In this document: one piece after another, positions 18,265 to 26,774 of the stretch | Numbering within the stretch: the stretch's first letter is position 1 | Layout of the letters: each line of letters begins with the position of its first letter | NCBI GenBank assembly: GCA_041399155.1 | Contig: JAWKTI010000001.1 | Span: 1,116,001 to 1,180,000 of the forward strand | From: Zavarzinella sp. | Lineage (GTDB): Bacteria > Planctomycetota > Planctomycetia > Gemmatales > Gemmataceae | Direction of reading: 5' to 3' | DNA length: 64,000 nucleotides | Translations under genes and position numbers: made by a program | Notes under the pieces: generated by a model | What the model saw: only the letters and a program-made list of their open reading frames with translations | The model's database searches: none | Told to the model about the DNA's origin: nothing

Positions 18265-19689
18265 TTAGTTTTTGTTTTTCCCTTTCTTCCCAAATTTGGG
18301 ATTTACCTGGCTTGGGATCGGTGCTTTGATCGCATCCCACCAGGTGAGCAGATCCTTTAACAGTTCATCACGTTTTTCTGGTTCTTTGCCCACCAGATTC
18401 GTTCTCTCACCAATATCATTGCTTATGTGATAAAGTTCTAATGAGTTGTTGGTAACTCTTTTGTCAAATCCACCATCCAGCACCCATTCTTCGTGGTAGA
18501 GGTGCAATTTCCAATCCCCTTTCCGTACCACGCTCACTGGGCGGGTGCGAAAAACAGGATCTCGCCCACGGATTACAGGTGTATCCAGATATCCCGGGAA
18601 GTGCCAGAAAATGGGTCGCACCGGAAAGTTTTTCTCTCCCTGCAGTAGTGGCAGGATATTTGTGCCATCAAGTTGTTTGTTTTTGGGCGTTTGTGCACCC
18701 GCTGCTGCCAAAAAAGTGGGATATAAATCAACAAAATTCACCGGAACTGCGCATTGCTGGCCCGCCAGAATCTTACCTGGCCAATAGGCAATAAATGGTT
18801 CCCGTATCCCACCTTCATAATAGCCACCTTTGCTGCCACGCAGGGGTTCCTGGGAGGATTGCTGGGTGCCACCGTTGTCAGAAGTGAAGATAACTAACGT
18901 GTTATCTTCGATCTTCAGTTCTTTCAGTTTGGCCAACACCAGCCCCACGGTGGTATCAAGATCATAAAGGCAGGCAGCATAAATGGGACTGTTGTGTTGT
19001 TTCCCGGGTGTTTTTTTGCGAAATTTTTCCAACGTATCAGGCTTTGCTTCTAATGCACTATGAATCGCATGGTGGGCAAGGTAGCAAAAGAAGGGCTTTT
19101 CCCGGTTCTTTGTCATAAACTCGCACGCCGCCTGAGTTAATGAAAAAGCTCCTTTGGGATCATCTGGGATATTTCGTTTCTGGTTCGGTTGCTGCGCTCG
19201 CGAATCAAACACCACCTGAAAACCACTTTCGGCGGGAGATCGACCTTCCGGACCTGAGAGATGCCATTTGCCGAAAATGCCCGTCTGATAGCCTGCTTGC
19301 TGTAAGGCGGCAGCCATTGTCAGATTCTCTTTCGCCAGTCCGGATTTATTTGGGATTGGAATCAGCCGCATTTGCTGTGCCGGCCCACGGTTAGTGCTGC
19401 CCACCGCAAAGACGTGGTGCCTGGGTGTGTATTGACCCGAAAGCAAACAGGCCCTGCTGGGAGCACAATTTCCAGCACAGGAATATGCATTGGAAAAAAC
19501 CATTCCCTGCTTTGCCATGTTGTCGATGTGGGGAGTTTCGTGAAAATCAGACCCCTGATAACCAACATCTTTCCAGCCAAGGTCATCGGTAAAGATCAAC
19601 ACAATGTTCGGTGGTTTTGGTTTTTCACACCATGCTTGTGGGGGCAGAAACAGCCAAATGGCTAATAACGCTGCGAAAAATTTTGGCAT
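18265..19689 (-). CDS. Secreted sulfatase, formylglycine type
   Basis: This 474-residue protein starts with a signal peptide (hydrophobic residues 4-20). The sulfatase domain follows: NIVLIFTDDLGW with metal-binding Asp35/Asp36, and the modification site CAPSR at Cys75, which must be oxidised to formylglycine. Further metal/substrate residues appear in GIFGKWHLSG and VIFTSDNGG. It would hydrolyse sulfate esters, probably of polysaccharides, outside the cytoplasm. Sulfatases are numerous in planctomycetes. No sulfatase-modifying enzyme gene is adjacent. It is convergent with rng; the cardiolipin synthase gene lies upstream with a gap of 39 bases. Confidence 0.93.
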   Translation of the reverse strand: MPKFFAALLAIWLFLPPQAWCEKPKPPNIVLIFTDDLGWKDVGYQGSDFHETPHIDNMAKQGMVFSNAYSCAGNCAPSRACLLSGQYTPRHHVFAVGSTNRGPAQQMRLIPIPNKSGLAKENLTMAAALQQAGYQTGIFGKWHLSGPEGRSPAESGFQVVFDSRAQQPNQKRNIPDDPKGAFSLTQAACEFMTKNREKPFFCYLAHHAIHSALEAKPDTLEKFRKKTPGKQHNSPIYAACLYDLDTTVGLVLAKLKELKIEDNTLVIFTSDNGGTQQSSQEPLRGSKGGYYEGGIREPFIAYWPGKILAGQQCAVPVNFVDLYPTFLAAAGAQTPKNKQLDGTNILPLLQGEKNFPVRPIFWHFPGYLDTPVIRGRDPVFRTRPVSVVRKGDWKLHLYHEEWVLDGGFDKRVTNNSLELYHISNDIGERTNLVGKEPEKRDELLKDLLTWWDAIKAPIPSQVNPKFGKKGKNKN

Positions 19690-19728
19690 CTGTTTACTTC
19701 CAACTTAGGTTGAATCGTTGGCAATAGT

Positions 19729-21144
19729 TTACAGGATTGGCGACAGCAGGCGGCAGGCATTTTCGGCCATTTTGCTGATGAGCGGCCTTTGGGCAAAGGT
19801 ATCGGCCTGCAGGTGAATTGAAAGCTCACAATCTTTCAGGAACTGTTCACTGAGTGGGGCAATCAGATCCTGATGATGCAGAATTGCGGTTACTTCAAAA
19901 TTCAGAAACATGCTGCGGTTATCAAAGTTAGCTGATCCCACAGAGGCCCATGAATCATCTACCAGCAGATATTTGGCATGAATAAAACCTGCCGTGTATT
20001 GATAGATCTGCACCCCCGCACTCAACAGCGTGGACCAGTAGTACCGTGAAGCCAGCAGCGGAACCCACTTGTCTGGTCGAAAGGGCAACACAATCCGCAC
20101 ATCTCGCCCCATGCGTGCAGCGATGATTAAGGCATCCATTAGTGCGGTATCTGGCACGAAATATGGCGTGACCAACCAGATACGGCTTTTGGCCTGCATC
20201 ATCGCCGCCAGGTAAATTTCGCGGATGGCTTTAATTTCCTGATCGGGTCCAGACCAGGCAAGCTGCACTGCATGAGTGCCAGAATTGGTTGATTGAAAAT
20301 ACTTTTCTGCTTCCAGCCTTTCACCACAGGCAAAATCCCAGTCTTCGGCAAACAGTTCCTGCATTGAACGAACGCCAGGTCCGCGAACTTCGATCAAAGT
20401 ATCTCGCCAGTTTCCGAAAAAAGACGATTCCCCGAGGTATTCAGTGCCGATATTAAACCCGCCCGTGAAGCCGATCTGCCCATCTACGACCAGAATCTTC
20501 CGGTGGTTACGCAAGTTGATCTGAAATCGTCGCCACAGTGGGTTGAGCAGGGTAAGAAAAGGCGAAACTTTTACACCTGACAGTTTTAAATCGCGGATCG
20601 TTTTACGCTGGAGTTTCCATGAGCCAATAGCATCGTATAAAAACCGAACTTCGACACCCGCTTTTGCTTTTTCGATTAACAAATCAACAAACTGGTTGCC
20701 CAGCCGATCGTTTCGAAAGATAAACATTTCCAGATGAATGTGGTGTTTTGCCGCTGAAATCGCCTCAATCATCGCTTCAAATGCTGTTTGGCCGTCATGA
20801 TAAAGTGCAATGGAATTCCCTGCAATCAGTGGGGAGGCACCCACCTTTGCTGCCAGGCGAACGATCTCGGTGTTTTCCGGGTTTACGGCTTGACGACCTT
20901 TTCGTAAGGACCTGTAAGATAATGACTTGCGTCGTTTTTCTCCGATTGGTTTGGCAATTGTGTTCCTGCCAAAGAGATAAAAAATGAGAAACCCAAAAAA
21001 TGGGATGAGTAATACCAGAAGGCACCAGGCAATGGTCGAAGTGGGTTCTCGCTTGCTGTTCAGTACACGCCAGATCGTAATGATATCGATCACCAGCACA
21101 ACAAATGCAATCGTTCCAGTGAGTGTGGGGAGCGAAAAATTCAT
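19729..21144 (-). CDS. cls: Cardiolipin synthase, phospholipase D superfamily
   Basis: This 471-residue protein has two N-terminal membrane helices (PLDNc-type region) and two HKD motifs: HRKILVVD followed by GFTGGFNIG, and HAKYLLVD followed by SVGSANFDNRS. This is the bacterial ClsA/B-type enzyme that condenses phosphatidylglycerol into cardiolipin at the inner membrane. Length and order match the family. It is followed on the same strand by the sulfatase gene, with no obvious functional link. Confidence 0.93.
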   Translation of the reverse strand: MNFSLPTLTGTIAFVVLVIDIITIWRVLNSKREPTSTIAWCLLVLLIPFFGFLIFYLFGRNTIAKPIGEKRRKSLSYRSLRKGRQAVNPENTEIVRLAAKVGASPLIAGNSIALYHDGQTAFEAMIEAISAAKHHIHLEMFIFRNDRLGNQFVDLLIEKAKAGVEVRFLYDAIGSWKLQRKTIRDLKLSGVKVSPFLTLLNPLWRRFQINLRNHRKILVVDGQIGFTGGFNIGTEYLGESSFFGNWRDTLIEVRGPGVRSMQELFAEDWDFACGERLEAEKYFQSTNSGTHAVQLAWSGPDQEIKAIREIYLAAMMQAKSRIWLVTPYFVPDTALMDALIIAARMGRDVRIVLPFRPDKWVPLLASRYYWSTLLSAGVQIYQYTAGFIHAKYLLVDDSWASVGSANFDNRSMFLNFEVTAILHHQDLIAPLSEQFLKDCELSIHLQADTFAQRPLISKMAENACRLLSPIL

Positions 21145-21224
21145 GAAACTACCCAGAAGTGAACCGTGTCGACAGTTGTATAATTATTTCATTATATAAT
21201 CAATTGGTTTCGAAAAGTCGTTCT

Positions 21225-21671
21225 CTAGTGGTTTGCTTCATAGTCTCTGATTTTCAACAGTCGGCGGTCATGTCGACCACCTTCGAATTCTGTTTCAATC
21301 CAGATTTTTACCATCCGCTCTGCATCATCATTACCCAGGAAATCAGCGGAAAAGCAGAGAATGTTGGCATCATTGTGCCGACGACTCAACTCCGCTTCAA
21401 TCTGGTCTCGACAGGTGACCGCACGCACGCCAGCAACTTTGTTGGCAGCGATGCACATTCCAAACCCCGTTCCACAGATTAATATTCCCCGGTCTGCGTC
21501 GCCACGTGCTACCGCCTCAGCGACTGGAATCGCATAATCCGGGTAGTCTGCAGGGTCTTCACCATTGAACGCACCCTGATCAACCACCTCGAGACCTAGC
21601 TTGCGAAGTAAATCGATCGTTTTTGCTTTAATTGCAAACCCACGATGATCACTTCCAACAACAATTTTCAT
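21225..21671 (-). CDS. rpiB: Ribose-5-phosphate isomerase B
   Basis: This 148-residue protein matches RpiB: VVGSDHRGFAIK at the N-terminus, GILICGTGFGM with the catalytic cysteine, RRHNDANIL, and GGRHDRR near the C-terminus. It interconverts ribose 5-phosphate and ribulose 5-phosphate in the pentose phosphate pathway. A strong GAGGAGGT precedes the ATG. The gene diverges from the DUF485/symporter unit and lies 80 bases upstream of cls. Confidence 0.94.
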   Translation of the reverse strand: MKIVVGSDHRGFAIKAKTIDLLRKLGLEVVDQGAFNGEDPADYPDYAIPVAEAVARGDADRGILICGTGFGMCIAANKVAGVRAVTCRDQIEAELSRRHNDANILCFSADFLGNDDAERMVKIWIETEFEGGRHDRRLLKIRDYEANH

Positions 21672-21910
21672 ACCGGGGAATACCTCCTCAACAAGAATTA
21701 ATATGTAATTGTACAGTTTTTCTAAATTTTCTGTATCCCTGTGTTCACAAGTGACAGGGTTTTTGCAACGAAAATCAGATGAGGGGAAAAAGTTCCTCTT
21801 CTGGCCGAATTCTGCCCTATTTTCGTTGACCGGGCATACCGAGTCGTGTTATCAGTTGCTGTTTGATTCTGTAATTGGAATTTTTTCAAAAGATTCGGAG
21901 AGAAAACAAC

Positions 21911-22192
21911 GTGGCTGGACCAACCCGCGGTAACCTCCCACCGGCGGAATCGATCAGCGAGAAAACTGTTCTTCGCAATCGACGCGTGGGCTTATGGTTG
22001 TTTGCACTTTATCTGCTGTTCTATGGTGCCTATGTCGTGATCAGCGCCTGGAAGCCGCAATGGATGGCAGGTGATGCATTTTCTGGTCTGAATTGGGCGG
22101 TTGTCAGTGGAATGGCTTTAATCTTTGGTGCGTTTCTGATCGCCCTGATATACAGTTTTATTTGCCGCAACCCCAGTGGAGGCAAATCGTGA
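21911..22192 (+). CDS. DUF485 small membrane protein
   Basis: This 93-residue protein has two predicted membrane helices (LWLFALYLLFYGAYVVISA and a second ending IALIYSFICR), the pattern of DUF485/YjcH proteins encoded next to acetate-type symporters. GTG at 21911 is chosen because CGGAGAG precedes it at eight bases; a TTG at 21875 is in frame. The stop overlaps the symporter start by four bases (GTGA), so the two are translationally coupled. YjcH-like proteins are thought to assist the symporter. Confidence 0.85.
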   Translation: MAGPTRGNLPPAESISEKTVLRNRRVGLWLFALYLLFYGAYVVISAWKPQWMAGDAFSGLNWAVVSGMALIFGAFLIALIYSFICRNPSGGKS

Positions 22193-23934
22193 TCTACGAA
22201 CCAACAACTACGGCGGTGCTGATTTTTATGGCATTTGTTGCCGTAACTTTGGGCTTAAGCTGGTATCTGGGCCGCAAATCGGGCAGCTCCGCGAACTATT
22301 ATGCCGCAGGTGGGGGGGTGTCGTGGTTCGTGAACGGCATTGCCTTTGCTGGAGATTACCTCTCTGCTGCCTCTTTTTTAGGCATATGCGGGATGATTGC
22401 TTTCTATGGCTACGATGGCTTTCTGTATTCCATTGGCTATCTGGCAGGCTGGATTGTCGCACTGTTGGTCATTGCGGAACCACTTCGCCGTTTGGGACGC
22501 TACACGTTTGCCGATGCTCTGAACCACCAATTCCAATCCCGTGGGGTAAAACTGGTCGTCGCGATCAGTACTCTGGTGGTCAGCGTGTTCTATCTGATCC
22601 CACAAATGGTGGGTGCAGGAGTTCTGATTCGCCCACTGCTTGGATTCCCACACTGGGCTGGTGTGCTGATGGTGGGTGCGATAGTCATTTTCATCGTCGC
22701 AACTGCTGGTATGGCTTCCACCACCTATGTACAATTCTTTAAAGGTTCCATGTTGCTGGTGTTCAGCGGCATCCTTACGGTGATGATCTTGCAGCGTGGG
22801 CTGAAGGTCGATCAATCACCAAATGCCAGTCAATCGCAGTCCATTACCGTTCAACCAGACGGGAAACGGCTGGTCAATGGACTGCCGATTGGCACGGGAC
22901 CGGGCGAAGCCACTTTAAGGCCAGTGGGCCATGTTCAGCGATTGCCTGATGGAAAAATGGAAACTGGTCCGCTGGGACCAGTCGAATACCTGGCGATATT
23001 GCGTGCGAGTGATATCGTTCTCTGGAAAGCGAATCAGCAACGTGCTGAAGATGGTTCGGTAACTACGACGTATCAAGCGAAAGTTACCCCGGGTGCCGAC
23101 ATTCTTCGACCGGGTAACAGCCCCACGTTTCAGGGTTTGCAACAGGATTCCTGGCTGGCAAAGATTAATTTTTACTCATTAATGCTGGCGTTGTTTTGTG
23201 GCACTGCTTCATTGCCCCACATTCTGATCAGGTATTACACGGTGAAAGACACCGCATCTGCCAGAAAAAGCACTGTTGTGGGCATCGCTGCTATTGGCTG
23301 CTTCTACGTGCTGACGCTCTTTATGGGTCTTGGGGCGATGACAGGTGGTTCTATTGATGTTACCAACAGCAATATGGCGGCCCCACTGCTGGCCCGTAGC
23401 TTTGGTGAATGGCCGTTTGCCATTATTTCTGCCGTTGCATTCACCACAGTGCTTGGAACAGTCAGTGGGTTGATCGTTGCCGCCAGTGGTGCAGTGGTGC
23501 ACGATGTCTTTAATGGTTACTTAAAATGGAAAATGACTGATGCCGAGGAGGTTCGATTTGGACGAATAACCGCTGTGGCGGTGGGCTGCATCGCCATCGT
23601 TTTGGGGATTCTGTTTGAAAAGTTAAATGTGAATTTCCTTGTTGGTTGGGCGTTCAGTGTTGCTGCGTCAGCCAATTTGCCCGCGTTGATCATGTTATTG
23701 TTCTGGAAACGCACCACTCGTCAGGGGGTAATTGCTTCTGTCAGTTTGGGAATGTTGTTTTCACTTGGCTGGATTTTACTGAGCGGCGATACATTTAAAT
23801 CGGTATACAACTTACCGGCAGATCTATCACCTATCCCGTTTAACCAGCCGGGGATTGTCACGATTCCGCTCAGCTTTCTGGTGCTGATCATCGTATCTTT
23901 GTTCACTCAACCAAAACCATCGTCTGGGGTGTAA
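22189..23934 (+). CDS. Sodium:solute symporter, acetate permease (ActP)-like
   Basis: This 581-residue membrane protein belongs to the SSS family, cation/acetate branch. Early helices contain GGVSWFVNGIAFAGDYLSAA, and the later GTASLPHILIRYYTVKD matches the ActP signature region. Residues ~205-320 form a hydrophilic insert, longer than in E. coli ActP, rich in G, P and charged residues, probably one extra-membrane loop. GTG at 22189 has GGAGG upstream and overlaps the DUF485 stop. The substrate is probably a short carboxylate with Na+, but this is inference. A phosphomannose isomerase gene follows after seven bases. Confidence 0.88.
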   Translation: MIYEPTTTAVLIFMAFVAVTLGLSWYLGRKSGSSANYYAAGGGVSWFVNGIAFAGDYLSAASFLGICGMIAFYGYDGFLYSIGYLAGWIVALLVIAEPLRRLGRYTFADALNHQFQSRGVKLVVAISTLVVSVFYLIPQMVGAGVLIRPLLGFPHWAGVLMVGAIVIFIVATAGMASTTYVQFFKGSMLLVFSGILTVMILQRGLKVDQSPNASQSQSITVQPDGKRLVNGLPIGTGPGEATLRPVGHVQRLPDGKMETGPLGPVEYLAILRASDIVLWKANQQRAEDGSVTTTYQAKVTPGADILRPGNSPTFQGLQQDSWLAKINFYSLMLALFCGTASLPHILIRYYTVKDTASARKSTVVGIAAIGCFYVLTLFMGLGAMTGGSIDVTNSNMAAPLLARSFGEWPFAIISAVAFTTVLGTVSGLIVAASGAVVHDVFNGYLKWKMTDAEEVRFGRITAVAVGCIAIVLGILFEKLNVNFLVGWAFSVAASANLPALIMLLFWKRTTRQGVIASVSLGMLFSLGWILLSGDTFKSVYNLPADLSPIPFNQPGIVTIPLSFLVLIIVSLFTQPKPSSGV

Positions 23935-23941
23935 AATCTTT

Positions 23942-24925
23942 ATGGTAGATTTACCACCAATCATCCCGTTTGAACCGATTCTCAAACCCGCAATCTGGGG
24001 AGGGAACAGGTTGCAGAAATTTCTACAGGTTCCTCCCACGGATGACCTGATCGGTGAAGCATGGCTGTTGTCAGATACCGCGTCTGATCCCAGTGTGGTT
24101 TCTACAGGCCCGTTGGCTGGCAGAAATCTTCGGGACTTAATGGATTCCTGCAGGGATGAACTGATTGGGGTTTCCAAATCACAGCGGTTTCCTGTGCTGC
24201 TAAAGCTGATTGATGCCCGCACGGAACTATCAGTTCAAGTGCATCCGACGAACGAACTTGCAAAAAAACTGGAACCCACCAGTAGCAGTGTGGGCAAAAC
24301 GGAAGCCTGGCGAATCATCGATTGTGCTGATGATTCAATAATTTATGCGGGTTTCAGCAAGCGATGTAGTTCGGAGGCCTTTCGGGTTGCCATTGATAGT
24401 AACACGGTGCTGGAATACCTGAATCAGAGCAGGCCCGAACCTGGTGGTTGCTATTTTCTGAAGGCGGGCACGATCCACGCCATCGGTAAGAACATTCTGC
24501 TATTTGAGATTCAGCAAACATCGGACATCACCTATCGGCTGTACGATTGGGGGCGGGTTGATCCGGTAACGAAACAACCTCGCACCCTGCATATCGACAA
24601 AGGACTGGAAGCGACTGATTTTTCCATTTTGCGGTGTGAACCGATCGAACCAACTTTGGCATTGAAAGGTCAGACCACCACCGCACGCCTAGTTGATTGT
24701 CCTTATTTTACATTCAACGAAATTGAGATCCAGGAGCCATTGTTCATTGGTAATCAAGGTGTTGCTCGTGCGATAGTCCCACTGCAGGGCAGTGTGGAAA
24801 TTGTGGCGGGAAATACCAGCATTGTTGCAAAAAACGGTTACGCTTATCTGTTGCCTGCCCAGCACGGAATGGCATTACTGACACCGCGGGATGATGCCGT
24901 AATTATGGACTGCACCTGGAAATAA
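23942..24925 (+). CDS. manA: Mannose-6-phosphate isomerase, type I short form
   Basis: This 327-residue protein is a cupin-type phosphomannose isomerase of the Bacillus-like short class. Zinc ligands are visible in SVQVHPTNE (QxH), in KTEAW, and in the histidine of AGTIHAIGKNILLFEIQQ; the following TYRLYDWGR block is typical. It interconverts mannose 6-phosphate and fructose 6-phosphate, feeding GDP-mannose or mannose use. It ends seven bases before the stop of the convergent GTPase gene. Confidence 0.9.
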   Translation: MVDLPPIIPFEPILKPAIWGGNRLQKFLQVPPTDDLIGEAWLLSDTASDPSVVSTGPLAGRNLRDLMDSCRDELIGVSKSQRFPVLLKLIDARTELSVQVHPTNELAKKLEPTSSSVGKTEAWRIIDCADDSIIYAGFSKRCSSEAFRVAIDSNTVLEYLNQSRPEPGGCYFLKAGTIHAIGKNILLFEIQQTSDITYRLYDWGRVDPVTKQPRTLHIDKGLEATDFSILRCEPIEPTLALKGQTTTARLVDCPYFTFNEIEIQEPLFIGNQGVARAIVPLQGSVEIVAGNTSIVAKNGYAYLLPAQHGMALLTPRDDAVIMDCTWK

Positions 24926-24932
24926 CCTGTTG

Positions 24933-26774
24933 TTACGGCGCCCCATACAGACCAGCAATGGTTGCCTGCTGTTGTTGCTTTTCCATCCACTGTTGAATTT
25001 CAACAATTTCATTCTGAAGTCGCTGAATCAATTCACGCTCCTCACGCAGATTCTTCAATGCGTCACGTGGGATGGCCAGATACACTTTCAGCAGTTCCGC
25101 TTGTAAGCGAGTGCCCAACTCCTGTCGAAAATCTTCTTTTACTGCAGCCCAGCGTAAGGGCAACAGCAATGCAATGAGCAAGTGGAAGAAAATCAACACC
25201 ACCAGGGTCAGCAGGAAGGGCAGGGCGATATCAAACACCGAACCGATTTCTGATTTCATGAAGTATCGCCACAACAGGACAATCAAGGCTGCAATAAACG
25301 TAATTTCCGGCAGGATGTTTGCTGCTGAAATCAATCCCATCTGTAATGCTTTCTTCCCATGTTTTGGCTCGGTCAGAGCCCGTTCAACTTCACGTAAGGA
25401 TTCCACGATTGCCTGATCGTAAACTGTTTCCCAATCGTACCGCACAGCAGACTGGGTGGGGCCATTAATCAGTTGAATCGGCAGGCGATGACGATCTGCT
25501 TCCAATAATAACTTGTTAGCGAGGGCATTGGTGCGTTGGATCAAGACTCGGTCACTGGCAGTGCGGGTGCATTCGTGGGCAAACGCTGTCAGAGTCCAGT
25601 CCGCCTTCGTTTCTGTGGGGGACTCCATTTTCGGCACAATTGGCAGGCGGGTTTGCAAACGCGAGCCAACAAAGCGAATTTTAGTGGTCAATTTCGCATA
25701 TGCTGCCATTAATCCACGGTAACGCTGCTGAATTTCCAGCCGGAAATGATGCTCAATTTCATTGGAATGCGGTTCCAGCGTGTTACACAGGATTTCAGCA
25801 AACTCATCGGCTTCTTTCTCCAGAATTGCTTTCCAGCCATTCTCTGTCAGCATGCCTTCCTGCATAAACTCGGGTGGGATGGCAGCTTGCAGTGATTGCT
25901 GCAACTGTTCCATCAGTTGATTCACCCCTTTTGCCTTGATCGCTTCAATTTCTACCCGGGTCAAACCCAGTTCCAGCCATTGCTGCAGTTCGGTAAATTG
26001 CTCTCCCTCCGGGATTTCTGGCTCCACTTTGTTGGTACGGGCATCCACCCATGCCTGTGCTACTACCCGAAATAATTTTGGATCTTGAAAACCCTCTTTC
26101 TGCAAATCGGCCAGTAAATCCAGATCAGGGCGGACCCCACTGGAAATCGCATGGGTACAGCGATCCCACTTGTTTAATACAAATGCAAATGCACGTCGTT
26201 TACGGTGCTGCTTGAACAATTCCCACCCGAGCTGATCGTGGTATTTTTCCTGCGAACCGACGTACAGCACGATATCGGCCACTGGCAGAAGAGCTAGTAG
26301 CTTTTCGCGATTTCCCAGGTCATTACTATCCAGGTCTGGCGTATCTACGATGACTTTCTGCGCCAGTTCGGTGCGGTCGTGGGGCACCAGCTTACAGTGT
26401 CGCAGTGGCTTCGCTAACTGTTCCGGTTTTACTGTCTCGTAATAATACACCACTGGATCTCGTGTGGTGGGCCGAGTAAACGATGCCTGAGCCACCGCAT
26501 CGCCTGCCAGGGCATTCATCAGCGTGGATTTCCCCACACCAGTACCGCCCATCAGCATGATGATCAGCAAAGGTTTTTCCACTGCGAATTCTTCACCCTT
26601 GCGCGATAAATCTGCCAGCATACCGGTCATACTGGCCTGGGGAATCATCCCCATTGGCAACAGGTGGGGGCCTTGAAACCAGCCACGTAAATCCCGTTCC
26701 AGTCGATGCATCAGCGGCGACAACGTCCGTAAAATCGGTTCGGGTGGATTCAGATCGTTGGGGTCTTCACTCAT
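24933..26774 (-). CDS. Membrane-anchored P-loop GTPase, second gene of a coupled pair
   Basis: This 613-residue protein has an N-terminal GTPase domain with G1 GGTGVGKS (residues 76-83), G3 DTPD (144-147) and G4 NKWD (201-204). A long helical region follows, with two hydrophobic segments near residues 475-560 (ILPEITFIAALIVLLWRY and FLLTLVVLIFFHLLIALLL), then a C-terminal glutamine-rich helix. This layout resembles dynamin-like or 50S-binding-type GTPases that remodel or sense membranes. Its ATG overlaps the stop of the upstream GTPase gene (ATGA at 26771-26774). The exact family is uncertain and the function unknown. Confidence 0.8.
   Translation of the reverse strand: MSEDPNDLNPPEPILRTLSPLMHRLERDLRGWFQGPHLLPMGMIPQASMTGMLADLSRKGEEFAVEKPLLIIMLMGGTGVGKSTLMNALAGDAVAQASFTRPTTRDPVVYYYETVKPEQLAKPLRHCKLVPHDRTELAQKVIVDTPDLDSNDLGNREKLLALLPVADIVLYVGSQEKYHDQLGWELFKQHRKRRAFAFVLNKWDRCTHAISSGVRPDLDLLADLQKEGFQDPKLFRVVAQAWVDARTNKVEPEIPEGEQFTELQQWLELGLTRVEIEAIKAKGVNQLMEQLQQSLQAAIPPEFMQEGMLTENGWKAILEKEADEFAEILCNTLEPHSNEIEHHFRLEIQQRYRGLMAAYAKLTTKIRFVGSRLQTRLPIVPKMESPTETKADWTLTAFAHECTRTASDRVLIQRTNALANKLLLEADRHRLPIQLINGPTQSAVRYDWETVYDQAIVESLREVERALTEPKHGKKALQMGLISAANILPEITFIAALIVLLWRYFMKSEIGSVFDIALPFLLTLVVLIFFHLLIALLLPLRWAAVKEDFRQELGTRLQAELLKVYLAIPRDALKNLREERELIQRLQNEIVEIQQWMEKQQQQATIAGLYGAP

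Noticed and set aside
17651..18340. A 229-residue reverse frame at the end of the RNase E/G gene
   Set aside because: No ribosome site or family resemblance, and it overlaps the catalytic part of the enzyme on the other strand.
21826..21854. Promoter before the DUF485 gene (TTGACC with TTATCA)
   Set aside because: The -35 fits but the proposed -10 matches consensus at only one position.
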